Positions 34,162 to 43,541 of a stretch of 64,000 bases of DNA are shown piece by piece. Each line of letters begins with the position of its first letter. The first letter of the stretch is position 1. The stretch comes from Halomonas alkaliantarctica (GTDB lineage Bacteria; Pseudomonadota; Gammaproteobacteria; Pseudomonadales; Halomonadaceae), in contig NZ_CP122961.1 of assembly GCF_029854215.1 (NCBI RefSeq), positions 682,001 to 746,000 on the forward strand, read 5' to 3'. The position numbers were made by a program, and so were the translations under genes. Below the pieces are notes generated by a model, which saw only the letters and a list, made by a program, of their open reading frames with translations, made no database searches and was not told the origin of the DNA.

Positions 34162-35466
34162 ATGGATATTTTTTGGTCGGCCGTCGGGGTTGGCGTACTG
34201 CTGTTGTTCTTTTTGTCGATGGGCACCTGGATTTTTGCATCCATGCTGGCCGTGTCCATCGGCTCGCTTTGGCTGTTTGGCGACTTCGGTGCTGATCGTA
34301 TTGGCCTGATTTTCTCGCGAATTCTCTACCGAGCCAGTAATAGCTGGGAGTTATCGGCTATTCCGCTGTTTATTTTGATGGGTGAGCTGATTTTTCGCTC
34401 CAATATTTCCGAGCGGCTTTTCAAAGGACTGGTGCCGATCACCCGCCATTTGCCTGGCGGCATTCTCCACACCAACGTGCTTGGCTGTACGCTGTTTGCG
34501 GCGGTGAGCGGCTCCAGCGCGGCGACTACCGCGACGATTGGCAAAATCACCACTCAGGAGCTGAAAACGAGGGGGTACGACCGCAACCTGTCGATCGGTT
34601 CGCTAGCGGGCGCCGGTAGCCTGGGACTGTTGATTCCGCCTTCTATCGTGATGATCGTCTATGGCGTCCAGGCGGAAGTCTCCATTAGTCAGCTGTTTAT
34701 GGCGGGGGTAGTGCCGGGCCTGTTAATTGCGCTGCTGTACAGCGCGTATATCGGCACTAGATGCTATCTATCGCCTTCGCTGGCACCCAAACAGGCGGCG
34801 TCTGGCCAGAGTGTAGGGCAATCCATCTTGTTGCTGCTGCCCGTGCTGGTGTTGATTAGCATCGTGATTGGCTCTATTTATAGCGGTATTGCCACGCCCT
34901 CAGAGGCGGCGGCGGTGGGCGTGGCCGCGACGTTGGTGCTGCTCGGCGTCGAGCGCCAGCTGACGGTGCGGCTGTTTATCGAGGCGTTCAGAGGCACGTT
35001 AATCACCAGTATCATGGTGTGCAGCCTGTTGATTACCGCCACGCTGCTCTCCACGGCGATGGGCTATCTGCATCTGCCCCGGGAGCTTGCGGGGTGGATC
35101 GCCGCGCAAAACTTTAGCCCGATGTTGTTGCTGCTGGCGCTGGCGGTTTTCTATGTGGTGCTGGGGCTTTTCCTGGACGGTATTTCGATCACCGTGATGA
35201 GCCTGCCGATTACGCTGCCGATCGTGCTGTTGGCGGGGTTCGATCCGATCTGGTTTGGCATCTTCCTGATCATCATGATTGAACTTGGCCAGATAACGCC
35301 TCCGGTAGGGTTCAACCTGTTTGTGCTGCAAAGCCTGACGGGGGAAAGCATCAGCCGGGTGGCATTGGCAGCGCTACCCTTCTTCCTGCTGATGTGCGTG
35401 GCAGCCTTGATCATCAGCGTATGGCCGGATATTGCCTTGTGGCTGCCACGCTTCATGTCGCAATAA
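34162..35466 (+). CDS. TRAP transporter large permease (DctM family)
   Basis: The 434-residue protein has about 12 membrane segments; it moves the substrate with sodium. Characteristic loops are visible: ALFAAVSGSSAATTATIGKI, GSLGLLIPPSI and MIELGQITPPVGFNLFVLQ. It follows dctQ in one operon and is followed by a bidirectional terminator shared with the convergent gabT. Confidence 0.92.
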   Translation: MDIFWSAVGVGVLLLFFLSMGTWIFASMLAVSIGSLWLFGDFGADRIGLIFSRILYRASNSWELSAIPLFILMGELIFRSNISERLFKGLVPITRHLPGGILHTNVLGCTLFAAVSGSSAATTATIGKITTQELKTRGYDRNLSIGSLAGAGSLGLLIPPSIVMIVYGVQAEVSISQLFMAGVVPGLLIALLYSAYIGTRCYLSPSLAPKQAASGQSVGQSILLLLPVLVLISIVIGSIYSGIATPSEAAAVGVAATLVLLGVERQLTVRLFIEAFRGTLITSIMVCSLLITATLLSTAMGYLHLPRELAGWIAAQNFSPMLLLLALAVFYVVLGLFLDGISITVMSLPITLPIVLLAGFDPIWFGIFLIIMIELGQITPPVGFNLFVLQSLTGESISRVALAALPFFLLMCVAALIISVWPDIALWLPRFMSQ

Positions 35467-35497
35467 ACCGGTCAGGTGTCCACACAAGTAAAAATAA

Positions 35498-35523
35498 AAA
35501 CGCCGCCCGATGGGGCGGCGTTT
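35498..35523. terminator. Bidirectional terminator dctM/gabT
   Basis: AAACGCCGCCC and GGGCGGCGTTT form an 11-bp stem with a 4-nt loop; T-runs lie on both sides (AAAATAAAAA before, TTTGTTT after), suiting termination of both convergent genes. Confidence 0.85.
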
Positions 35524-35541
35524 GTTTCGGTTAAAACTGCG

Positions 35542-36819
35542 TTACACCAGTGAATCCAGGCAGGACTCAATAATATCCAGGCCTTCATTGAGCACGTCAT
35601 CTTGAATGGTGACGGGCATCAGGAAGCGGATGGTGTTGCCGTACATGCCGCATGAAAGCAGGATCAAACCCTCTTCGCGGGCTTTCTTGCACAGTGCGGC
35701 AGCTAGCTCTGGGTTAGGCGTGTGGTCGGCTTTGTTCGACACCAGCTCAAATGCCGCCATCGCGCCCATGTTGCGCACGTGGTCGATACAATCAAACTTG
35801 TCTGCCCACACATTGAAGCGCTTAGCCAGCTTGTCGCCCAGGGCTTGGCTCTTCTCCAGAATGTTCTCTTCTTCAAACACTTCCATGACCGCCAGCGCCG
35901 CCGCACAGGCGGTGGGGCTGCCGGTGTAGGTGCCGCCCAACGAGTTAGGGCCTGAAGCGTCCATCACTTTGTCGGTGCCCACGATGGCGGAGATCGGCAT
36001 GCCGTCGGCCATGCTCTTGGCCATGGTCATAATGTCCGGCTCAACGCCGCTATGCTCGATGGCAAACATTTTGCCGGTACGGCCAAAGCCCGACTGCACT
36101 TCATCGACGATCATCAGCATGCCGTGCTCATCGCAGATTTCGCGAACCTTGGTCAGGAAGCTGGTAGAGGCCGGGTAGAAACCGCCTTCACCAAGCACTG
36201 GCTCGAGCACGATGGCCGCGGTATCTTTGGGGTTGGCATCGGTTTTCAGCGTCATCTTCAGGCCGCGAATGGCTTCATCTTCGCTCACGCCGTGGTATGG
36301 CACCGGGTAGGGTGCACGGAAGACTGTGCCCGGCATTGGACCGAAGTCGCTCTGGTAAGGCGCCACCTTGCCGTTCATGGCCATGGTGAAGAAGGTACGA
36401 CCGTGGTAGCCGCCATCGAAACAGATAACGTTGGAGCGGCCGGTGGCGGCGCGGGCGATCTTGACTGCGTTTTCCAGCGCTTCCGCACCGGAGTTGGCAA
36501 GCATGACTTTGGCATGGCCACGAACCGGAACGATCTGGCTGAGTTTTTCCGCGACCTTAACGTAGCCTTCATAAGGCATCACCGTTTGGCAAGTATGCAT
36601 CAGCTTATCCAGCTGGGCTTTTACAGCCGCGACCACTTTCGGGTGACGGTGGCCTACGTTGAGTACGCCAATGCCGCCCGCGAAGTCGATAAAGCGGTTG
36701 CCGTCCGCGTCCCAGATTTCAGCGTTTTCCGCGTGGTCGGCGAACGCCGTTGCAGGGCTTGCTGCGCCAGCAGCGACGTATTTATGTTTCAGCTCGTTCA
36801 GTTCGGCATTGCTGCTCAT
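35542..36819 (-). CDS. gabT: 4-aminobutyrate aminotransferase
   Basis: The 425-residue class-III PLP aminotransferase converts GABA and 2-oxoglutarate to succinate semialdehyde and glutamate. Family motifs: GGIGVLNVGHRHPKVVAA, FDGGYHGRTFFTMAMNGK, the PLP aspartate in LMIVDEVQSGFGRTG, and PLP lysine in MTMAKSMADGMP. No gabD is adjacent. The region upstream of its start contains three 15-bp tandem repeats (36854-36898) that could be regulatory. It could also act on 5-aminovalerate, which would connect it to the glutaryl-CoA genes ~3 kb away. Confidence 0.9.
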   Translation of the reverse strand: MSSNAELNELKHKYVAAGAASPATAFADHAENAEIWDADGNRFIDFAGGIGVLNVGHRHPKVVAAVKAQLDKLMHTCQTVMPYEGYVKVAEKLSQIVPVRGHAKVMLANSGAEALENAVKIARAATGRSNVICFDGGYHGRTFFTMAMNGKVAPYQSDFGPMPGTVFRAPYPVPYHGVSEDEAIRGLKMTLKTDANPKDTAAIVLEPVLGEGGFYPASTSFLTKVREICDEHGMLMIVDEVQSGFGRTGKMFAIEHSGVEPDIMTMAKSMADGMPISAIVGTDKVMDASGPNSLGGTYTGSPTACAAALAVMEVFEEENILEKSQALGDKLAKRFNVWADKFDCIDHVRNMGAMAAFELVSNKADHTPNPELAAALCKKAREEGLILLSCGMYGNTIRFLMPVTIQDDVLNEGLDIIESCLDSLV

Positions 36820-36853
36820 GGCTTACTTCCTAATTGATGATGAATGGTCTTTT

Positions 36854-36898
36854 AGCATAGTACTTATAAGCATAGTACTTACAAGCAAAGTACTTAAT
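36854..36898. repeat. Three tandem 15-bp repeats upstream of gabT
   Basis: AGCATAGTACTTATA, AGCATAGTACTTACA and AGCAAAGTACTTAAT stand head to tail, 35 bp upstream of the gabT start and just after the diguanylate cyclase stop. Each contains AGTACT, a palindrome. They may bind a regulator or be slipped-strand duplications. Confidence 0.8.
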
Positions 36899-36906
36899 AG
36901 CTTTGA

Positions 36907-37845
36907 TTACATTGATGACGAGGCAATGACAACACGATTGCGCCCCGTTTGTTTAGCTTGATACATAGCTTTATCGGCACGATCAAGTAGCCGTGTGCCC
37001 GAAGCTTCAACGTAGCTGGCAATCCCTGATGAGAGCGTCACCGTCAATTGATGCTCGCTAAACGTTTGTTGTGCGACGCTTTCGCGAACGCGCTCCATGC
37101 CTTGGTAGGCCTCTTCGGCGTTGACGCCTGGCATAATGATCAAAAACTCTTCACCGCCCAATCGTATGTGTAAATCGGTATCGCGCAGTACGTTGCTCAC
37201 TAATGCGGTGATCTGCTGTAGAACGCTATCGCCCGCGCTGTGTCCGTAGGTATCGTTGATCGCTTTGAAGTCATCCAGATCATAGATCGCGATGCTGAAA
37301 GGCGTTACATACCGCTCGCAGCGCTTGATCTCTTCATCCAGCCGCTGTAAACCGGCGCGCCGGTTGAGCAGTTCGGTTAGCTCGTCGTGGTGGGCCAGAT
37401 GGTCCAAGCGCTCATTGGCTTGCTTTAGTCGCTCTTCTAAATGCTTGCGGGTGGTAATGTCGATAATAAAAGTGACTTTACGCGGTTCGCCGTCTTCGGC
37501 CTCAATGCGCGCAGCTTCGGCGATAATGGTGCGTCTGCCGCCGTTTTTGACGATTACATCCCACTCTTGGCGGGGCTCTTGATTTTCGTTGCCCTGCATA
37601 AACTCAGCATGCAGCGCCGATAAAACCGCCCGGTTCTCTTCGGGCACTACTTGAGTAAAGTGCTGGCCTAGAAGTTCTTCGGGCTGGTAGCCATAAAACT
37701 CGCAGTAGGCAGGATTGACCATCTCAAAATGACCGGAAGGGTTGGTGATACAGATGCCAATGGGTGCCGCTTTAATGACGTTTTCGGTATTGCGTTTTGA
37801 ACGGTTAAAAAGCTGATAAAGCTGATCGGGGCTAATCTCTTTCAT
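36907..37845 (-). CDS. PAS-GGDEF diguanylate cyclase
   Basis: The 312-residue cytoplasmic protein has a PAS domain (residues ~20-135; APIGICITNPSGHFEMVNPA) followed by a GGDEF domain with the active-site motif RLGGEEFLIIMPG (GGEEF, ~230). It would make cyclic di-GMP in response to the PAS signal. The start follows the stop of the upstream EAL gene with no gap (37846/37845), so synthesis and breakdown of the messenger are co-expressed. No transmembrane region. An I-site (RxxD) lies about five residues before GGEEF only in degenerate form. Confidence 0.9.
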   Translation of the reverse strand: MKEISPDQLYQLFNRSKRNTENVIKAAPIGICITNPSGHFEMVNPAYCEFYGYQPEELLGQHFTQVVPEENRAVLSALHAEFMQGNENQEPRQEWDVIVKNGGRRTIIAEAARIEAEDGEPRKVTFIIDITTRKHLEERLKQANERLDHLAHHDELTELLNRRAGLQRLDEEIKRCERYVTPFSIAIYDLDDFKAINDTYGHSAGDSVLQQITALVSNVLRDTDLHIRLGGEEFLIIMPGVNAEEAYQGMERVRESVAQQTFSEHQLTVTLSSGIASYVEASGTRLLDRADKAMYQAKQTGRNRVVIASSSM

Positions 37846-38640
37846 TCACTGCTCCTGCACCAAATAGACTTCACTTTTTAACCCCGCTAACAGAGCAGTT
37901 ATGTCGTCACCGAGTGAGTTAATAGCCGGTTTTGCAAAGTAAAAGCCTTGTTGGCGCACGATGCCTGCACGGGCCAGCCATAGTGCTTCGGCGCGCGTTT
38001 CAACGCCTTCAGCAATCAACGTCATATTGAGTTCTTGAGCGAGCAAAATGATCGCGTTTAACAGTGCTTGACGGCGAATATCACGATCGCAATTCATGAT
38101 CAGCTCACGATCAATTTTGAGCTTGTCAGGCGTTAATTCCGTCAGTAAGTCCAAATTAGCGTACCCATTGCCAAAATCATCGAGCGCCGTTTTGAAACCC
38201 ATTGAGCGGTAGGCATCAATGATATTGCGCAGGTGCAGCCGGTCGCGGACGCGTTCGGTTTCGGTAATTTCAAAAATAAGTCGGTTGGTGGGCCAGCCCA
38301 CTCGCTTGGAAACTTCTAACGTTGCCTGAATACACGCTTCCGGTTCATAAACGGCGTTAGGTAGGAAGTTGATCGAAAGGTTGGTTTGCATATTCAATGC
38401 GCTGGCCATCTCGATGGCTTTTACCCGGCAGGCCTGATCAAACCGGTAGAGCAGGGCATCGGTGACTTGGGCAATCACACTCCCGGCGGATTCGCCACGC
38501 GACCCACGAACCAGTGCTTCATAGGTGACGATTTGGGCCAGGGATAGATCCACGATCGGCTGAAAGGCCATGGTGAATTCAAAGGGCAAATCGCCTTCAC
38601 AGCGTTTGCAACTGCCATTAACGCGTGCGCACTGGCTCAT
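37846..38640 (-). CDS. EAL-domain cyclic di-GMP phosphodiesterase
   Basis: The 264-residue single-domain EAL protein has a substrate motif YEALVRG (EAL, ~42), metal-binding residues in LSINFLPNAVY, FEITETERV and DDFGNGYANLD, and the lysine-containing LKIDRELI. It is likely an active phosphodiesterase. An N-terminal Cys pair (CKRCEG) may bind metal or sense redox. It is directly followed by the PAS-GGDEF gene. Confidence 0.9.
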   Translation of the reverse strand: MSQCARVNGSCKRCEGDLPFEFTMAFQPIVDLSLAQIVTYEALVRGSRGESAGSVIAQVTDALLYRFDQACRVKAIEMASALNMQTNLSINFLPNAVYEPEACIQATLEVSKRVGWPTNRLIFEITETERVRDRLHLRNIIDAYRSMGFKTALDDFGNGYANLDLLTELTPDKLKIDRELIMNCDRDIRRQALLNAIILLAQELNMTLIAEGVETRAEALWLARAGIVRQQGFYFAKPAINSLGDDITALLAGLKSEVYLVQEQ

Positions 38641-38849
38641 AGCTGCTCCTGTGGGGGTGGGTATCGGATAACACTGTGATTGCCATCATTAAATAGCTTA
38701 ATGCCCAAAGACTACACTGAGGCTTTCAACGCTATGTGGTTTAAATTTTTATATATTTTTCGTATAGGTATTGTACAGCTTTGCATTGCTAAGCACTAGC
38801 CGGTTTCGGCCCACCTCCTGGCTAGCAATGTCTGTCGGTTCTGTCGGCC

Positions 38850-38875
38850 AAAAAAAAGCGCCGGGTAAGGCGCTT
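38850..38875 (-). terminator. Terminator of the CaiB-type gene
   Basis: On the minus strand AAGCGCC and GGCGCTT form a stem followed by a run of T residues, 28 nt after the CoA-transferase stop. A textbook intrinsic terminator. Confidence 0.85.
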
Positions 38876-38902
38876 AAGAAGAGTAATAACAAAACACTAC
38901 GG

Positions 38903-40117
38903 TTAGATAATCCCCGCTTCTCGGAGCGCAGCTTGCTGCTCCAAGCTGATGCCGAGTTCATTCAACACGCTTTCAGTATGCTGACCTAGGTGGGGCGGTG
39001 CCGTAGTGGCGCTCATCTGGGCGCCGTTAAAACGTATCGGATTAGCGACCAGGTCCACCTGACCTGCTTGGTCATGGGGCAGGGTCTGCTTGAGTCCACG
39101 GGCTTTCACATGGGGGTCGTCGAAAACCCGATCCAGCGTATTGATCGGCCCACAGGGCACGCCCACGGCTTCAAAAGCGGCTAGCCACTCATCAGTGCCG
39201 CGCTGGGCCAGCGCCGCTTCCAACTGCGGCACGAGTAGCGCGCGATTATTTACCCTAGCCCCATTGGTGGCAAAGCGCGGATCTTCCGCCAAAGCCGGTA
39301 GGGAAAGCACCGCGCAAAAACGCTTGAACTGCTCGTCATTGCCGACAGCCATAATCATATGGCCATCCTGGGTAGCGAACGCCTGGTAAGGCACGATATT
39401 AGGATGAGCGTTACCCAGCCGTTGGGGCACATTGCCCGAGGTTAGGTAGTTGAGCGCCTGATTGGCGAGCACGCCGACCTGGACATCCATTAACGCCATA
39501 TCGATATGGCAGCCTTCGCCGCTATCACGGCGCTGGTAAAGCGTCGCTAAAATCGCATTGGCGGCATATAGCCCGGTGAAAATATCGGTAAAGGCGACAC
39601 CGCTTTTTACCGGGCCACCACCGGGTTCACTGTCGGGTTTGCCGGTTAGGCTCATGATCCCGCCCATGGCTTGAATCATAAAGTCATAACCCGCCCGGTG
39701 AGCGTAAGGGCTTTCCTGACCAAAGCCGGTGATCGAGCAGTAAATCAACTTGGGGTTTAACGCTTTTAAACTGGCGTAATCCAGGCCGTAGCGCTTAAGA
39801 CCACCGACTTTAAAATTTTCTATCAATACATCTGACTGGGCGACTAACTGCTTGATCACCGCTTGGCCTTCGGGCTTGGCCATATCAACGGTCACCGAGC
39901 GCTTACCCCGGTTAGCGCACAGGTAGTACGCCGACTCTTCAGTGCCCACCAGCCACGGAGGGCCCCAGTGGCGAGTGTCATCGCCGCTACCGGGGCGCTC
40001 TACCTTAATCACATCCGCCCCCATATCCGCGAGCATCTGACCGCACCACGGTCCAGCCAATACCCGCGAAATATCGAGTACTTTAATACCGGCCAGTGGT
40101 TTGGTTAACTCGCTCAT
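38903..40117 (-). CDS. CaiB/BaiF-family (type III) CoA-transferase
   Basis: The 404-residue enzyme moves CoA between organic acids. It begins PLAGIKVLDISRVLAGP, has DVIKVERPGSGDDTR and the catalytic aspartate in RAGYDFMIQAMGGIMSL. Its position 42 nt after gcdH suggests a succinyl-CoA:glutarate CoA-transferase that activates glutarate for GcdH. The start is at the Met of MSELTKPLAG, with GGAG upstream; eight extra codons in frame have no support. A terminator follows. Confidence 0.88.
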   Translation of the reverse strand: MSELTKPLAGIKVLDISRVLAGPWCGQMLADMGADVIKVERPGSGDDTRHWGPPWLVGTEESAYYLCANRGKRSVTVDMAKPEGQAVIKQLVAQSDVLIENFKVGGLKRYGLDYASLKALNPKLIYCSITGFGQESPYAHRAGYDFMIQAMGGIMSLTGKPDSEPGGGPVKSGVAFTDIFTGLYAANAILATLYQRRDSGEGCHIDMALMDVQVGVLANQALNYLTSGNVPQRLGNAHPNIVPYQAFATQDGHMIMAVGNDEQFKRFCAVLSLPALAEDPRFATNGARVNNRALLVPQLEAALAQRGTDEWLAAFEAVGVPCGPINTLDRVFDDPHVKARGLKQTLPHDQAGQVDLVANPIRFNGAQMSATTAPPHLGQHTESVLNELGISLEQQAALREAGII

Positions 40118-40159
40118 AGAGGCTCCGTTAATAAGTGACAAGTGATCAAGGTGTGGTGA

Positions 40160-41338
40160 TTAGAAGAACGACTGGATGCCCGTCTGCGCGCGGCCAAGAA
40201 TCAAGGCGTGCACATCGTGGGTACCTTCGTAGGTATTCACCGACTCCAGGTTGACCATGTGGCGAATCACGCCGTACTCGTCGGAAACACCGTTGCCGCC
40301 GTGCATATCGCGGGACTGGCGGGCGATATCCAGCGCTTTGCCGCAGTTGTTGCGCTTGATCAACGAGACCATTTCAGGCGCCCAGTTGCCGCTATCCATC
40401 AGGCGACCCACCTGCAGCGCTGCCTGCAAGCCAAGGGTGATCTCGGTTTGCATGTCGGCGAGCTTTTTCTGAATCAGCTGGTTGGCGGCCAGTGGGCGGC
40501 CAAACTGCTTGCGGTCAAGGGTGTATTGACGCGCCGCATGCCAGCAGAACTCAGCCGTGCCCATGACGCCCCAGGCGATGCCGTAACGCGCTTTGTTCAA
40601 GCAGCCGAAGGGGCCTTTCAGGCCGCTGACGTTGGGCAGCAGGTTCTCTTCGGGAACAAAGGCGTTGTCCAGCACGATCTCACCGGTAATCGAGGCGCGC
40701 AGCGAGACTTTGCCTTCGATTTTGGGCGTGGTGAAACCTTCGGTGCCGCGCTCGACAATAAAGCCTTTAATCTGATTGTCGTGGGCTGCTGATTTCGCCC
40801 ATACCACCGCGATATCGGCAATCGGGCTGTTGGTGATCCACATTTTTGCGCCGGTTAGGCGGTAGCCACCGTCGACTTTTTCCGCGCGCGTAATCATGTT
40901 GCCCGGATCAGAGCCGTGGTCAGGCTCGGTCAAGCCAAAGCAGCCGACCATTTCACCGCTGGCAAGTTTGGGCAGGAATTTTTGCTTCTGCTCTTCAGAA
41001 CCGTAGGTCTCGATGGGGTACATCACCAGCGAGGACTGCACGCTCATGGCTGAGCGGTAGCCGGAATCTACGCGCTCTACTTCACGGGCAATCAAGCCGT
41101 AGGCTACGTGGTTAACGCCTGCACCGCCGTACTCGGGGGAAACGGTAGCCCCCAGCAGACCAAGCTCGCCCATTTCGGTCATGATCTCACGGTCGAAACG
41201 CTCTTCACGGAAGGCGGTCAGTACGCGGGGCTGGAGGTTTTCCTGGCAGTAATCGTAGGCCGCATCACGAATCTGGCGCTCTTCATCGGTGAGCTGTTGT
41301 TCCAGAAGTAACGGGTCGTCCCAGTTGAAATGCGTCAT
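40160..41338 (-). CDS. gcdH: Glutaryl-CoA dehydrogenase
   Basis: The 392-residue acyl-CoA dehydrogenase oxidises and decarboxylates glutaryl-CoA to crotonyl-CoA, using FAD. Its sequence is of the GcdH type: [34 protein letters not shown], the catalytic glutamate in [19 protein letters not shown]. The start is at [13 protein letters not shown]; 13 further in-frame codons upstream are unsupported. With the CoA-transferase and the GntR gene it forms a glutarate/lysine degradation unit on the minus strand. Confidence 0.93.
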   Translation of the reverse strand: MTHFNWDDPLLLEQQLTDEERQIRDAAYDYCQENLQPRVLTAFREERFDREIMTEMGELGLLGATVSPEYGGAGVNHVAYGLIAREVERVDSGYRSAMSVQSSLVMYPIETYGSEEQKQKFLPKLASGEMVGCFGLTEPDHGSDPGNMITRAEKVDGGYRLTGAKMWITNSPIADIAVVWAKSAAHDNQIKGFIVERGTEGFTTPKIEGKVSLRASITGEIVLDNAFVPEENLLPNVSGLKGPFGCLNKARYGIAWGVMGTAEFCWHAARQYTLDRKQFGRPLAANQLIQKKLADMQTEITLGLQAALQVGRLMDSGNWAPEMVSLIKRNNCGKALDIARQSRDMHGGNGVSDEYGVIRHMVNLESVNTYEGTHDVHALILGRAQTGIQSFF

Positions 41339-41473
41339 GGCGTAGATTCCTCGGATAGTGGTCAGGAATAGGTGCAAGGTAGCTTACAGCCAATGTATCG
41401 CCGTTTTTTTAAAATATCTACATTTTTTTAAAACGTAGAACTTTGGTCTGGGCGAAGAGCCGAAGCGAAAAGC

Positions 41474-42193
41474 TCAGTCGATGCCGCGCTCTTGAAGGAC
41501 GCGGGTAATGATCGGTACGGGGGTCATTAGGTGATCGCGCATCAGGGTATCGGCTTCGGCGGTATCGCGAGCCAGAATGACATCGACCAGTGCGGCGTGC
41601 TCCTGGCGCTTCAGTTCCAGCGCCTGGGACGACATTACGATTTCCTGCAGCCACAGGTGGCGGTAGCGCTCTACCTGGTCAAACAGAGTATTGCGCATTT
41701 GCAGCAGGTGAGGGGAGTTGCAGCCGCTGGCAATGGCGGTATGGAAGGCTTTGTGGCGCTGATCCCAGATATCCAGCAGGTCGTCGGGGGTGTTGATGTC
41801 GGTGACCTTGGCCAGCCGATGCGCGGTGGCCAGTACGGTGGCCTCCCATTCGTCGTCGCCGCGCTCTATAGCCAAGCGCAGAATCAGTCCTTCGAGCTGC
41901 GCCCGAGCGTCGTAAATATCATTGAGTTCAGCCAGTGACATGGGGGCTACCCGGTAGCCGCGCTGGCTGATCGCGACCACTAGGCGGTCAGAAACTAATT
42001 GCGACAGGGCTTCCCGTAGCGGCCCGGTGCTGGCGCCGTAGTACTCTTTGAGTCGGCTCATCAGCAGTTTCTGCTCTGGCGCATAGCGACCACGAATAAT
42101 GTCGTGCTTGAGTTGACGGTAAGCACTAATGGCCAGATTTTGCCGCGGCGCGTCTTTTTCCCGACTATCTTCTTCTTTAAAACCGGGCTCCAT
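41474..42193 (-). CDS. GntR-family regulator (FCD type), probably of glutarate genes
   Basis: The 239-residue regulator has an N-terminal winged helix (LMSRLKEYYGASTGPLREAL) and a C-terminal FCD ligand domain with metal-binding Asp/His residues (DIYDARAQLEGLILRLA, HKAFHTAIASGC, EHAALVDVILARD). It lies directly upstream of gcdH in the same direction and is probably its repressor, lifted by glutarate, 2-hydroxyglutarate or glutaryl-CoA, by analogy with CsiR/GntR proteins. The start is at ATG 42193, about 10 nt after AGGAG; a TTG 27 nt earlier is less likely. Confidence 0.87.
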   Translation of the reverse strand: MEPGFKEEDSREKDAPRQNLAISAYRQLKHDIIRGRYAPEQKLLMSRLKEYYGASTGPLREALSQLVSDRLVVAISQRGYRVAPMSLAELNDIYDARAQLEGLILRLAIERGDDEWEATVLATAHRLAKVTDINTPDDLLDIWDQRHKAFHTAIASGCNSPHLLQMRNTLFDQVERYRHLWLQEIVMSSQALELKRQEHAALVDVILARDTAEADTLMRDHLMTPVPIITRVLQERGID

Positions 42194-42541
42194 AGCAGTG
42201 TGGCTCCTATCCTGAATCAATCATAAAGGTGAGATGGGGAAAATGACCGTCATTATCGCTAAATATTAACAATTTGGCACAGGGTAAGACATTTGCGCAG
42301 GATTTCGTTATTTTAAATGAGCTAGAAAGCTAGCTTGGCCTCGCCTGTTTAGTCGTCATTTTGAACACGCGGAGCTGCTACTGCGCTGATAACACCCTAT
42401 TAGCATCCAACGCATTAGCCGTGCTAACTTCTCTTTCACCGCTTCTGGTTGCCTGTTGATGGCAAGCAGACGTTGGAAATTCAACACTTCCTTTTATCGT
42501 CAACCATACCTATAAGTCCAAACAGGACGGAGGAAACGCTC
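42194..42541 (+). other. Divergent intergenic region gntR / TAXI receptor
   Basis: The stretch separates the leftward glutarate unit from the rightward TAXI-TRAP set and should contain both promoters. An AGCTAG...GCTAGCT hairpin lies near 42319-42335. A GGAGG ribosome site precedes the TAXI start at 42542. No gene is seen. Confidence 0.6.
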
Positions 42542-43513
42542 ATGCGAACTCTACGCTCTCTATACACCACAGCAGCTGCCGCATCTATTCTCGCGGTCGC
42601 ACTTCCAGCAAGCGCCCAGCAACTCTCTATCGCCACCGGTGGTACTGGCGGTGTTTACTATCCTATCGGTGGTGGTTTCGCCGAAATGATCAACAACCAT
42701 ATCGAAGGCGCCCAGGCGACCGCTGAGGTGACCGGTGCCTCGGTTGAAAATATGGGCCTGATCATGCGCGGCGATGCGGATCTTGCCCTGGCACTGGCCG
42801 ATACGGTTTATCAAGCGTATACCGGTACGGATGATTTTGAAGGCCGTCAGGTTGAGAACATCCGCGCACTAGCCTCGGTTTATCCTAACGCGGTACAACT
42901 GGTAACGCTGGCCGAGTCGGATATTGAAACGATTGCTGATCTAGCGGGCAAGCGCGTTTCTGTCGGTGCACCGGGTAGCGGCACCGAGCTGAATGCCCGT
43001 GCTCTGCTTGAAGCCAATGGTGTTAGCTATAGCGATTTCACCCCACAGCGCCTTAACTTCAACGAAACCGCCGATGCGATTCGCGACGGTGATATCGACG
43101 CCGGTTTCTGGAGCGTAGGGCCGCCCACCAGCTCGATTCTCAACCTGGCAGCCACCCGCGATATTCGCCTGATTGGCCTGTCCGATGAAGAAGTGGCCAA
43201 TGCTCGGGAAGCAGAAGAAGTCTTCGCTCCTTACAAGCTTGCCGCCGGTATGTATGACGGTATGGACGAAGACGTGCAGACCCTGGGTATTCCCAACGTC
43301 CTCGTCGTTAACTCTGATATGGACGAAGAGTTGGCTTACCAGTTGACCCAGCTACTGTTCGAAAACACCGACGAGCTGATTGCCGTTCACCCGGCGGCTA
43401 ACGACACCACCATTGAGTTCACTATGGAGTCGACTCCTGTGCCGCTGCACCCCGGTGCGCTGCGTTATTTCGAAGAAGTCGGTGCTGAAATCCCGGATCG
43501 TCTGCGTCCGTAA
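42542..43513 (+). CDS. TAXI-type TRAP solute-binding protein
   Basis: The 323-residue periplasmic receptor has a signal peptide ending ILAVALPASAQQ. The TAXI signature follows: LSIATGGTGGVYYPIGGGFA, then GKRVSVGAPGSGTELNARALL. The start is ATG 42542 with GGAGG; an upstream in-frame ATG is unsupported. It delivers an organic acid (TAXI receptors commonly bind glutamate or glutarate-like ligands) to the fused permease 0.6 kb downstream. Proximity to gcdH makes a glutarate-like ligand conceivable but unproven. Confidence 0.9.
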   Translation: MRTLRSLYTTAAAASILAVALPASAQQLSIATGGTGGVYYPIGGGFAEMINNHIEGAQATAEVTGASVENMGLIMRGDADLALALADTVYQAYTGTDDFEGRQVENIRALASVYPNAVQLVTLAESDIETIADLAGKRVSVGAPGSGTELNARALLEANGVSYSDFTPQRLNFNETADAIRDGDIDAGFWSVGPPTSSILNLAATRDIRLIGLSDEEVANAREAEEVFAPYKLAAGMYDGMDEDVQTLGIPNVLVVNSDMDEELAYQLTQLLFENTDELIAVHPAANDTTIEFTMESTPVPLHPGALRYFEEVGAEIPDRLRP

Positions 43514-43541
43514 TCGCTAACGTGCATTGAAGGATATTGCC

